A stretch of DNA of 64,000 bases, from the NCBI RefSeq assembly GCF_000143415.4, contig NW_003314284.1, forward strand, positions 1,970,880-2,034,879. Reading direction: 5' to 3'. A program made the translations under genes and the position numbers. Position 1 is the first letter of the stretch; each line of letters opens with the position of its first letter. The notes under the pieces are model-generated. The model did not search any database, was not told the DNA's origin, and saw only the letters and a program-made list of their open reading frames with translations. Positions 33,720 to 43,570 of the stretch are shown in pieces. This DNA is from Selaginella moellendorffii. Lineage: Eukaryota > Streptophyta > Lycopodiopsida > Selaginellales > Selaginellaceae.

Positions 33720-36700
33720 TCAGACTGTTATTTTTTGCCTCCAACGCCTATACAATAATCTTGGAATTTCATCACTCTCCACACTATCAGGATTTAAACC
33801 CAATAGTAATGCCATCTCTTCTCTAATACGTCCACGCTCATGTTCAGTGGTCGAAGAACCCATCCGGTTGAGCAGATTATGGAGATGCGGATAGTGCTTG
33901 GCTAGACAATATACATGCCATAAATGATGACTGGTGTCTGTCCGATCAAATGGCTTCTGATATACCGTTCCATCTGCTATTTGGTTGATTTCTGCAGCCA
34001 CCTCCTGGACTGGCCAGTTCTCTATCACCATCGCTTCAAGCCGTTTTGCAAGGTCCCCCAGAACATACGGTTTCTTCTCCCTAGTTTCCATACTGCAAGA
34101 GATGGGGTGCACTGCATATGTGTGCGTGTTCGCTGCAGTTTTAATCGGCGAGTCATCGATGATGAGGATTTCACTTGACCTAGCAGTCCGGTTCATCACT
34201 ACAGCCTCTGCCTTGACGAAGATGGGCTTGCTACCCCTCACATGGACCATAGTCAAGCAATCCTCCTGCGTTAGGAGAAAGTCAAATGGTAATATTACTC
34301 GCGTCTGATCGTGCATCATCTGTAGCAACGTTAATGCATTGTGGCGCATCATGGATGTCCAAACTCCCAATTGCAAATTGAACCCGGCCCTCTGTTTTAA
34401 GTGTCGCATGGTCATTATTAGATCCCGCAGTTTCTCCCGTGTGATTAATGTGAATCTGTCTATTTTGACCAACTTGCAACCGCAGGCTTTGGAGTGTGCA
34501 GTGACATTCGAGGACGAGCCACGCTCATGGGAGAAAAGGACACCGTTCAGATCAAAAACGATACAGTACTTTCGCCGTGACTCTGAAATGAAATGCGTCA
34601 GCATAAAAAATGGTACAAGTCAATTTTACCATCTACAATATTAGCGAATGGTGCTCCCGATGGTCGTTCAGAGGGTTTTGGTCGAGGAAACGTGAAGGGC
34701 GGAAATACTCTCCTCTGCAATGTGGGGTCAATCGCATCCGATGGCGTGTGGGCACATGCCATTTCAGCTGTAGACTCTGGTACAACTGGCTCAACAGTGG
34801 CATGGGGTGGTTCCGATGGTGTGTGATCACACGCCATTTCAGCTGGTGCCTCCGTTGGCAAAGTGGACATGACCGAACAGGCAGCAGGGGTGGTGTAGGG
34901 AGGTTCCAACGGCGCGTAGTCAGACGATTGGGCACACGTTGGAAATGAGGATACGACCGGCTCGGCGGCTGGGGCGGCCTCATGCGGGTCCAATGGCGCC
35001 TGGTCACCGTCAGTTGGATACGTGGACAAGATTGACTCAGTGGTATGGGCAGCATCAAGTGGAGCGTGGTCAGCTTGCTTGGCGTTGATATGGATAGTAG
35101 CCTCCACCAGCTCTGATGACTCTTGCAGGCAAGTAGAGTCCACTAGCGGATCCATATGCATGTCCAAATATCTCCCTTCGATTGAGATGGTATCCTCCCG
35201 TGCTACTAAAAACAAACTCATTAGCACATTGAATCGACTATACTGTATTTACCATCAACTGCTATTGAGGAACTAGGACCGATATCACTTGGGCGCACTG
35301 CTGATTCTGAAGGATTGGACATACGTTTCGACCCTTGCTTGGCACTATCCTTCCTCGACACTAAAGGCTAGAGTTTGTATCTTAATTCAACTGAATAATC
35401 TCTACTTACCATTTCTTCTGCGACCTACATGGACAATGTTAGAAATGGTAAAAGGTTAGGAATGGATGTACTATTATTTACCTGATGGTTTGTCTTGTAT
35501 GACCTTCCTCCGCTGCTCTTTGGCCACCTCAGGCTGGCCATCGTCATCATCATCGTCATCGTCGTTATTGTGATCGTCACCATTGTGAGGACCATCCAAG
35601 TCCTCTTCGTCCTCCTCTTCTTCATCCTCCTCTTCTTCGTCCTCCTCTTCTTTGTCCTCCTCTTTGTCCTTCTGCTCTTCCTGCTCATTATCTTTCTCTG
35701 GCTCCTCATCCCCCTCTTGCATTTCTTTCATAGGCTGCTCAGGCTGGATGGCTTGTTTTTCCAGGACCATCTTGGGAAAATCATCTGGCCGAGTCTCCAT
35801 CTCAAAATACAAGACATCCATAGCCTGTTTTAGTGCGTGACCTAGGACCGTATCCTCACCCGACTGTCTTAACATGGTTTCTGCACGTTCTTGCACCCTT
35901 CGAAGACGACGAGATGAGAAAAACGTGGCCCTGACTTGAAAAGCATCCCTCATCCATTGTACCTCTCCATTGAGATTGGGGAAGGGGAGTCCGCCATAGG
36001 AATCTGAGTCAGAAGGTGGTGACTGGCTCCTTTCACTCAGCCCTTGATCTGCAATGAATGGCATGAGCACACACGCCATAACCGCGAGGCATTACCTATC
36101 ATCTTTTCGTTGCCCTTCTTCCTTTTCGAATCAAACGCCTCTGATCCCGACGACTGTCCAATGTGCTTTCACTTTTTATGACCACTGTCAGTTTGAGCTT
36201 GGCTGGTGCTTGCCTGTTTTGCCTTTGAAGAAGTGTCTCCTGCAAGGAATGGCATGAGACCACACGCCATTGCAAATATAATTTGTACCTCCTTTTTTCC
36301 TATTGCTTGTCTGTTTGTCCTTCTTCGACGCGCCACCAGTGCGCTTTTCAGTCCTCGTGTCTGAATATTCACAACGATCTATAATCAAAATGGCGTGAGG
36401 CCTCACGTGACCTTACCTTGTGTAGGTTGTAACCTCGGCCTAACATCAGTAGCTGTTAACGCCGTTTCAGCATTTGGGGGTGGCCACGCTCCTGCATACA
36501 GAGCTTGTGAGATAACATTTAAACTTAAAGTGCGTACTCACCAGGTTCGTAGAGAAGATACTGTTTTTCTTTGGCAACTGTAATTATATGCTCCATTGAA
36601 GTCACCTCTTCAATGGAGTTTGTCACCGCAACACACGGGACACCCTTGAGTAGTGCGGCTCGAAAGAATAGTCCGCCGCAGTTGTACTCGACAACGCATT

Positions 36701-39325
36701 TGCCCTTGGAGTCACCCGCTATTGCGTTGAAGACCCAGCTGAGCATTTCCCATGCTGCACCTGGAGCTTTCTTTGGATTCGAAAGCTCCATAGCCGTCTT
36801 CAGTTCCTCAGGCATGGGTAAATTGACCTCCCTCAGATCAATTCGATCAGCTTTGTTGAACGAAGCTGGGAAGTCACTCCAGTCCCACTCTGCTGCAGGA
36901 CCAATAACAAGGGCGACTGTGAAGATGCGGACATTCGTCGGTATCTTCTTCTTAGCCATTATCCCATGGATCTCCCGCATCTCCTTGCCTTTCAACCGAG
37001 CCTTCACCTCGTTCAAGGCCTTCCAGAACTTGTGATAGGATTCGGAGTCGTAGATCATATAGTGGACTGAAGATTCCACCTCCGCAAGTCCCACCATTAA
37101 GTCAATGATGGAGCTGACTTCGTCTGCATGAGTGATCTCCTCGTTTGTGAAGTCCATCACACAAAAGATGTTCTTGACCTGCTCATCTCCGCGGGAAACG
37201 ATGCTCCTCCACCTTTGATCCTCATCCGAATTCACGTATACCCGGTAAGGTTCTCGATAGGCCTCTGCTGTGGGGTCGAGCTGTTTCTGAAGCCGGCGGT
37301 CGACATCCCTCTTAATGAAATTTGGATACTGATCCAACTTCTCAGCTTTACTTTTCGTGGCATCCCGCAGCAGATCGATGAACTTGGGGGCCCCCTTCAC
37401 GTACTCGTCGATGTCTTCATTTGACAAGTCCAGCTCTTCCATCATCTCTTGCGTGGTGTCGATGCTCACCCTCGCCACGGCCACTTGCTCGAAGATCCAA
37501 TCCTTCAATAGCGCACAAGCTCTCAGAGTCGTGCACAAGTCCTCGTATGTCACAATATGGCTGGGAGTCATTTTGGTCTTGTTGAAGACTACCTCACCAC
37601 GTAGAAGAGCATTAGCCACTGTCAGAAGGTCGTCGTCATCTAGAGACCGCGAGAAACGCAAGGTGTTGAGCTTCAAATCATTGGGCTTCCGGCCGTCCTC
37701 CACACCCATTGAGTTTAGCAACTCCCCGTCATGGTACCTCCTTAGCACATCTACCCATTTGTCAAAAACAACTTTTGTCGCGAGTAGAATGTTATGGATG
37801 CTGAGTGTGTCATTGACCCCCAGTGTTTTCGAGAGAAGACTCGAGAATTCCTGCAATGGAAATGGCGTGAGGCCACATGCTATGCCACATGCAACGAGGC
37901 TTACCTGCCAGGCGCTAGTTGCTAGTGCACGTCCTTGTCCTGGTTTTTGTGGCTTCTTCAGTTGAACCCAGAGCTTCCGTGTTCGTGCCAATGTCTCGTG
38001 CAGACCCGATTTGTAGCACGTTTCTTGCTTGACATTCTGCGCGTGGGAGATGTATATGATAGATCGGAGGGGCGAGTTGCCTTTTATCAGGCGGACAACT
38101 CTTGTCTTGAAGACTTTCTTCACCTCCTCGCCCACCATAATATCCACAACTATCTGTTGCATCGCCAAGCTAGAATGCTGCCCGGAGACGGCATAGAACC
38201 GGATGTTCTGATCGTCCAACACCTTCCTATTGATCAAGTTTGGAAACCTCGTCTCGCCCTTCATTGTTCGGTAGTAGGGGATCACGTCTGCGATGTCGGG
38301 TGTTACTGGACTTGCCAGCATCTTCTGCTTCAGTTTCTCCACCCACTCATCAGATACTAGCCTGTGGTTGTATTTGCTTTGGATCTCGATACGGCTCACG
38401 TCGATTGTATATACTTTGTTGGAATAGTAACAAGTACTATTATCTGCAACGATTTTTGTTGCCTCTTCTTGCTCTTTCTGCTCTTTGCGGCTCTTCTTTT
38501 TGGTGGGTGTAGTGTTCGAACCCGAGGCAATGGCATCACCGAGTAGCTTCTTTTTTGGAGCAGCAGAGTCGGACGTCGGCTTGAGCTTGACCACCCTTTT
38601 CTGCTTCGGGGTAGTTTCCAGATCGACCCCCTTCCCCTTCGCTTCGCAAACTGGAGGCACTCTCAACGGCTCAATGTTGGAATATAGTTTTTGAACATCG
38701 CCGTAGGTGAGGTCCGTGGATTCCATGTGATCTTCATAGACCCGCAGCGTCTTTGAAATTGTGGGCCTCCTGGACAACCTCTCCCTAGCTCCCTCTAGGA
38801 ATTCCTCATAGCCGCTGCCCCCCTCCGGGAAGCCGCTAGGATGTGCAAGGTGGATCTTGAAGGCAGACGCTGTCTCTACCACAAGTGCCAGTCCATATTC
38901 TTGCATGGAACTGCATGGAGTGTCTGTCACTTGGATGAGGATCCCCATGCATTCTTTTCTCCCACCATCTGTGTTGTACAGCATCAGATCCTCGCCTTCC
39001 ATCCCGAAAGTCCAACTGGTGAGCTCCTCCCCCTTCTCTGCATCCACATTGACAGTGGCTGGAAGAAGAACGCAATTCCTCGCCTGTTCAGAAATGCACA
39101 ACAATTAGAGCTGACAGATGAAAAGCTAGCAGCTGGAAATAACATGAGGCCACACGCCATTCACCACTGCATCAGATGTCTTGAGGCTGCATCCTAAGAT
39201 GGCGTGAGGCTACACGCCATCTGTAACCGGACTGCACTCGAGAGCCCAATCGGTGCATGCCAATGTTGCTACTGAATGGCATGTGGCCTCATGCCATTTT
39301 CTACTTGGCCTAAAAGACTTACCAT
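33720..39325 (-). CDS. ParB-like / methyltransferase-like / FCP1-HAD multidomain protein, 11 exons
   Basis: Exons: 39,325-39,323 (ATG only); 39,083-37,905; 37,850-36,542; 36,491-36,417; 36,378-36,289; 36,239-36,096; 36,048-35,482; 35,424-35,410; 35,360-35,253; 35,205-34,630; 34,582-33,720. All borders are GT-AG and all phases agree; length 1,642 codons. Residues about 226-345 resemble a ParB-like domain (DVSRIEIQSKYNHRLV, then AVSGQHSSLAMQQI like the GxHR motif). About 701-821 resembles a degenerate Rossmann methyltransferase (VIGPAAEWDWSDF, VVEYNCGGLFFRAALLKG). Then come an acidic tract, a linker of degenerate repeats (DHAPLD..HTT), and from 1,356 an FCP1/HAD-like domain (CIVFDLNGVL, GVWTSM, EILIIDDSP); the second catalytic Asp is Asn. 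Exon 6 holds an in-frame TGA (36,171-36,169), and skipping it (144 nt) keeps the frame. The start could lie further upstream. Function unknown. Confidence 0.72.
34741..34837. repeat. Two 22-bp palindromes inside exon 10
   Basis: 34,741-34,762 and 34,816-34,837 are members of the dispersed palindrome family with core TGGCATGAGGCCTCATGCCA. Here they are coding and give the repeated peptides MACAHTPS and MACDHTPS in the ParB-HAD protein. Confidence 0.8.
36058..36411. repeat. Three palindromes, each filling a tiny intron
   Basis: 36,058-36,079 lies in intron 6 (36,095-36,049, 47 nt), 36,249-36,270 in intron 5 (36,288-36,240, 49 nt) and 36,390-36,411 in intron 4 (36,416-36,379, 38 nt) of the ParB-HAD gene. 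Outside the palindrome each intron has little more than a GT donor and a CAG or TAG acceptor. Confidence 0.85.
37862..37883. repeat. Palindrome in intron 2 of the ParB-HAD gene
   Basis: Lies in the 54-nt intron 37,904-37,851. The intron keeps the reading frame and has no stop, so the frame stays open from 39,104 to 36,525 even unspliced. Confidence 0.85.
39139..39297. repeat. Three palindromes in intron 1
   Basis: 39,139-39,160, 39,199-39,220 and 39,276-39,297 lie in the 239-nt first intron (39,322-39,084) of the ParB-HAD gene, spaced about 60-77 bp apart. Confidence 0.8.
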
Positions 39326-39419
39326 TTGAAGCCGAATGGAGGCCGTGACAATCGAGGCCGGACTCGCTGGCGAATGTGCACTGTGTGTGCAGCGGATCGT
39401 AGCAGCAAGGCTACTCTGC

Positions 39420-39720
39420 CACTTACAGTTGGAGAGTGGCGCTGAAATCTCCCGGGACGCCAAGTGGGCTGCGTGTGGGTGGCGGAGTGGGCGGCGGAGT
39501 TGGCGGCGAAGTTACAAACTGGGTGTGTCTTGAAGTGGACGCCGATGCACACGAGCGCGATGCGAGCGCGAGTGTGATGCAAGCGCGAGTGGACGCCGAT
39601 GCACACGAGAAACCTGTAGAGAAGTGAGCGTGATCGCGAGTGGGAGCGCGATGCGAGCGAGAGCGCGAGTGTGATGCGAGCGCGAGCGCGAGTACAAAGC
39701 AAAATGCAAAACCTAACCTC
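39420..39720. repeat. GC-rich GCGAG-type short repeats upstream of the ParB-HAD gene
   Basis: Irregular repeats of GCGAGCGCGAGTG, GATGCGAGCG and GGCGGAGT units fill the presumed promoter or 5' UTR. Open frames on both strands here are a by-product. A related GCGAGCGGC array lies in both transposon arms (41,760-41,910 and 61,885-62,030). Confidence 0.7.
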
Positions 39721-40908
39721 ACACGCGCGAAATGTCACAACGGTTGGTAATCCCGCCACGTCATCATTCCTCGGACTTGGGCGCCACCATTAATTTCTGG
39801 ATTGCCGCGCGCATGCAAGCACGCAAAATCCAAAAGAAATCCGCAACGTCATCATTCCTCGGACTGCATGCACGCGAAATCCAAAAGAAAGATCATGATT
39901 GGGATATCATTTAATACCCTCGCTATATTTATACCATGCATGATTGGATATTCCAAAGCATCTTGTATTTCCAAAACTGGCAGATGTTCAGCTAAATAAA
40001 GAAATTCTATCTGTTTCTATTTTTCTCTCAAATCAATATTATAGCGTGTGGGCTCATGCAATTTTGAACCAAAGAAACCCAAAAAACGTTGGACCCAAAA
40101 TATTTTGAAAAAACCCAAAAAACCCTAAACATTTTAAACCCAAAAATCCAGGCGTCCTGTGGCGTTATTCCTTGAATGGCATGTGGGCGCATGCCATTTT
40201 CAGGGCCAAATGCTGAATGGAGAAAAATTCCCTTTCAGTGCAAATGCTGCAAGAGGCAGATGCCAAGCACAAAGGACTGTAACTACCTCACATGACACAG
40301 ATAAACTTTTCTCTATTTGGCAAAGATAAACTTTATAGCGTGTGGGCTCATGCAATTTTGAACCCAAAAAATGCACCAAAAAATTCTCGGCGTCATCTGG
40401 CGTTATCTCTTGAATGGCGTGGGGCCGCATGCCATTTTCAGGGGCACATAGGAGTATATTCCTAGGATATTCTGACACGCGCGAGATTTTTTTGAGTTTT
40501 CTGGAGATCCAACCGTTAGATCGCAACTAGATTTTACAGAATGGTATACAATGTCTTTCTTGATGACCCTGCAAAGAAGCATCTCGATCGGACACCACAT
40601 GAGACCACACGAGCCTTACAATGTTTCAGAGGCATTTGCCATAGATCCGACCGTTATTTTGCTCCAAGATTTTACAGTTTGGTGTGCATTGACCTTTCCA
40701 TCGAAACTGCAAAGGGACATCACAATCAGATGCGGGATCACAAGAAACTAACTTCACTAACTCTGGTTTCACCAAGATCTACGTAAGGAGTTATGAAATG
40801 AAAGGACCCTCTCTATTGAAATGTGTTTATGGTCCTAGGGGCATTGTGACATATCAAAGGATTTTGCATCAAGTTCTGTATTTGCATGTTTATCAAGCTA
40901 CTGAATTG

Positions 40909-40935
40909 CTAAACCCTAAACCCTAAACCCTAAAC
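40909..40935. repeat. Telomere-type TAAACCC tract
   Basis: Three and a half CTAAACCC units inside the left arm. The same tract is at 62,861-62,887 in the right arm, so it predates the duplication. Confidence 0.9.
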
Positions 40936-41759
40936 ATGTGGCAAATGCTGCGTGAAGAAAGATGCCCTTTCTGGGCAAATGCTGTAAGAGGCAGATGCCG
41001 AGCAGATGTACCTCAGGCTAGCGAAGGGGACAAACGAAAGCTAGCTATAAACATGACGGGATGCAAATAGATTACTAGGCTGGTCCTACGAAAATCAAAA
41101 ACCATAATTGAAAACATTGAAAATGCAAAAAGAAAGGTTTATAATATTTTTGAATTTTAAGCAACCAAAGGAATGTAAGTAGGGCATGTGTTTGTAAGTT
41201 TAAAAATGCCTCAACCACTTAAATTCCCAAGTAAATAAAGCTGTTTCTATTTTTGGTACAGGTAAACTTTATAGCGTGTGGGCTCATGCAATTTTGAACC
41301 CAAAAATGCACCAAAAAATGCTCGACTAGCATTATTCTTTGAATGGCATGTGGCCTTATGTCGAGCATTATTCTATGAATGGCGTGTGGCCTTATATTGC
41401 CATAAATGGACGTACACACACAGCATAATTATTCCTTTACACGGCGAATAATCTTGGCGCGGATCGCTGACATGGCATGGCAAAGTTCGAATCACTGACA
41501 TGGCACAGCTGGATCGAGGCAAGGACATGATGTGACAAAGTTCAACCTCCGACAGCAAAGTCTAGAAGCTACTCAGTTTGAAATTTGTCAGAGGAATCAT
41601 AAGATCTGGTTTGTCAGAGGATTTGATGTGACGTTCAAGCGTGTGTTATTTTTGAATTCTCGAACTCATTCCTAGGTCTATCATTTTTGTGCGCCGTGTT
41701 CTTGGTTCCGCTGAGCGCAGTGAGCGCTGCTTGTGTAAGCGGCGTTGTGGGCTGTGGTT

Positions 41760-41910
41760 TATGCGTCTACGAGCGGTTGCGGCATTGCGAGCGCCATTGC
41801 GAGCGGCAGTTTATGCGAGTGGCAGTTTGTGCGAGCGGCGCTACGAGCAGTTGCGGTGTTGCGAGCGGCGCTACGAGTAGTTGCGGTGTTGCGAGCGGCA
41901 CTGTCTTTGG
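41760..41910. repeat. GCGAGCGGC minisatellite
   Basis: Units containing GCGAGCGGC and TACGAGCAGTTGCGGTGTT, two to three times in tandem. Mirrored at 61,885-62,030. All frames are open over it, which creates spurious ORFs. Confidence 0.8.
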
Positions 41911-42265
41911 TGTGGCTACTGCTTCCTCTTGATATTCGGCACTTGTGCTTCCTGGTATGTTGACCATGGAATGGCTTAGGACCACATTTAGAAATGGCAT
42001 GAGGCCACATGCCATCTTGGGCCCTTGCAATTTCATGGCTAGCGTATTGTCATGTATGTTTTTACTTGCCTGCAGCTGTGTGTATATCAAGATGGCATGA
42101 GGGCTCATGCCAATTTTGTGAATGTGAAATTTCACGTGGGTGTCAATAGCATGTTTGAATAATGGCATGTGGCCTCATGCTATTGAGGTTGTTTGGTATG
42201 TTATGATTTAGGCCATTCTCCAATCATTTTTTGTACGGTCTTAACTTCTTTTCTGCACTTTCAGA

Positions 42266-42457
42266 ATGGCCTTCAGGGTTGGGGAAAAGGTTTACATTTT
42301 GAATGGTGGGAAGAGAGTTGTAAAAGGGACCCTTGTGTCTATGGATCGGAACTTTGTTATACACTGTCAAAGGCTTGGGGAAGGCAATGCTGCTGTATCA
42401 GTAGAGACTGTCTTCGATGGGAATGTGGTCGCTATTGAACGAGGAGAGATGGTTTAA
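42266..42457 (+). CDS. Orphan first exon of the transposase-like gene (left copy)
   Basis: A 63-aa frame beginning MAFRVGEKVYILNGGKRV, an SH3- or KOW-like beta-strand pattern. It is nearly identical to 61,530-61,342 upstream of the DUF7869-type gene in the right copy. In the left copy the frame ends after ERGEMV because the 3.2-kb deletion starts there. It may still be expressed as a small protein; that is unknown. Confidence 0.6.
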   Translation: MAFRVGEKVYILNGGKRVVKGTLVSMDRNFVIHCQRLGEGNAAVSVETVFDGNVVAIERGEMV

Positions 42458-42829
42458 TTCTTTTAATTCTTTTTAATTCTTTCTCTAAAATGTTATTTAG
42501 CATGTGGCTTCATGCCATTGCTCTCCACAATCATGCATTGAATTTCTATCCTTGCATAATACTTCTCCATATATATAGCATGTGCGCACATGTGATATGG
42601 TTCATTAGGCCTGATATAGTGTGTGAGGTAAAACAAAGATGATGTGACATATGCATTTACCAATCACACATGCATAAATCTAATAATATGGAGTGTGGCC
42701 CATATTAATGGCACATAAACCCATATTGTGGGCTTACGTGCTTTATGTACCATCATTCCCTTGCAGCGAGTGTGTTGGTTTCCTTTTATAACACAACGAA
42801 CTCCATATTTTAGGGTGAAGAGCGTTCTC

Positions 42830-43087
42830 ATGGCAAGCACAAAATCTGTAAGTGAGGCAGAAAAGGAGACGGAGAAGGAGATAGGTGAAGATGTAGAATA
42901 TATAAGTCTTCCAAACTCCCCGTACTATACTCCAGGTGATCATTTTTCTGAACAAACGGCAACATTAACAACTATCGAGAACGCCCCAGTAACGTCAGAG
43001 ACAACAATCCAAAGCAAAACAACTGACCCGGAGAAGGATGATAGTACCGCTGAGAGTACCAAAAAAGAGGTGTCCACTAGCGCTTAG
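42830..43087 (+). CDS. Small acidic conserved protein (left copy)
   Basis: An 85-aa frame beginning MASTKSVSEAEKETEKEI, rich in Glu, Thr and Ser. It has a twin at 57,759-57,502 that differs by two residues (Val/Ile at 7, Glu/Lys at 50). The frame is open 102 nt further upstream, with CCTTGCAG at 42,757-42,764 that could be a splice acceptor, so it may be the last exon of a longer gene. Homology between the two transposon copies ends at its stop codon. No known family recognised. Confidence 0.55.
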   Translation: MASTKSVSEAEKETEKEIGEDVEYISLPNSPYYTPGDHFSEQTATLTTIENAPVTSETTIQSKTTDPEKDDSTAESTKKEVSTSA

Positions 43088-43570
43088 GCTTATAATGGCG
43101 TGTGCCCTCATGCCATTTACTTGATCACCAAATACCTTTTTCCCTTTGCACTAGTATATCTTAATACCGGTCTGAGAAATAGAATGGCATGTGCCCTCAG
43201 GCCTTTTACTAAATCACCTTTGAAAGAAATGCAAGCCTCTATGTCGTAAAAAAAAGGTACTAGAGAAATTCCTTAATAATATGAATGTTATTTAGTTTCA
43301 TGAAAATACACTAAGGGTCAAATGAGTTAAATGACTTCTCCAGACTAGCAATGCCTCTTGCTACACCTTCACAATTAGATTCGTTAGAAAAAGATAACAT
43401 TGAATAATATCTAAATGTTCTCACCATTAAGTTATATGCCTGGCTAATAGGAATGACGTTCATCTTGGAAAGCTCACCACACGCTCAATGAACAAACAAA
43501 TAGTGTGTGCGCGCATGCCATCGCTCTTCTTTAGCTTCAGATTCGGCTTGTTCACCTTGACAATGAGATT
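43088..43570. repeat. Palindromes 3' of the left copy
   Basis: 43,095-43,116 is a good copy; 43,183-43,204 and about 43,500-43,521 are decayed. The last one is followed at 43,541 by ATTCGGCTTGTTCACCTTG, a motif that also follows the palindromes at 58,231 and 58,377. Confidence 0.7.

Larger units (their letters stand above)
39793..43087 (+). mobile_element. Left copy of palindrome-bearing transposon, internally deleted
   Basis: Matches, in inverted orientation, 64,000-61,350 and then 58,120-57,502. The match is close to identity over long stretches and stops at the TAG that ends the small gene (43,087 / 57,502). Between 42,452 and 42,470 the left copy lacks about 3.2 kb present in the right copy (58,120-61,350), including the transposase-like gene, so it looks like a non-autonomous deletion derivative. 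Palindromes are at 40,176, 40,414, 41,343 (decayed), 41,379 (decayed), 41,994, 42,092, 42,162 and 42,497. Variants with core TAGCGTGTGGGCTCATGCAA start near 40,042, 40,332 and 41,271. The true left end is unknown because the right copy leaves the window. Confidence 0.8.

Noticed and set aside
35495-35833. Hydrophobic plus-strand frame with many Leu/Val/Phe (possible membrane protein)
   Set aside because: It is the antisense of the Glu/Asp-rich tract in exon 7 of the ParB-HAD gene.
41687-41963. Overlapping frames rich in Arg/Ala/Cys (and 61,786-62,109)
   Set aside because: All frames are open because of the GCGAGCGGC repeat; there is no protein-like pattern of substitutions between the two copies.
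34741-43116. Regularly repeated palindromes as a CRISPR array
   Set aside because: Spacing is irregular (tens to thousands of bases), copies are diverged, no spacers of equal length, and the genome is eukaryotic.
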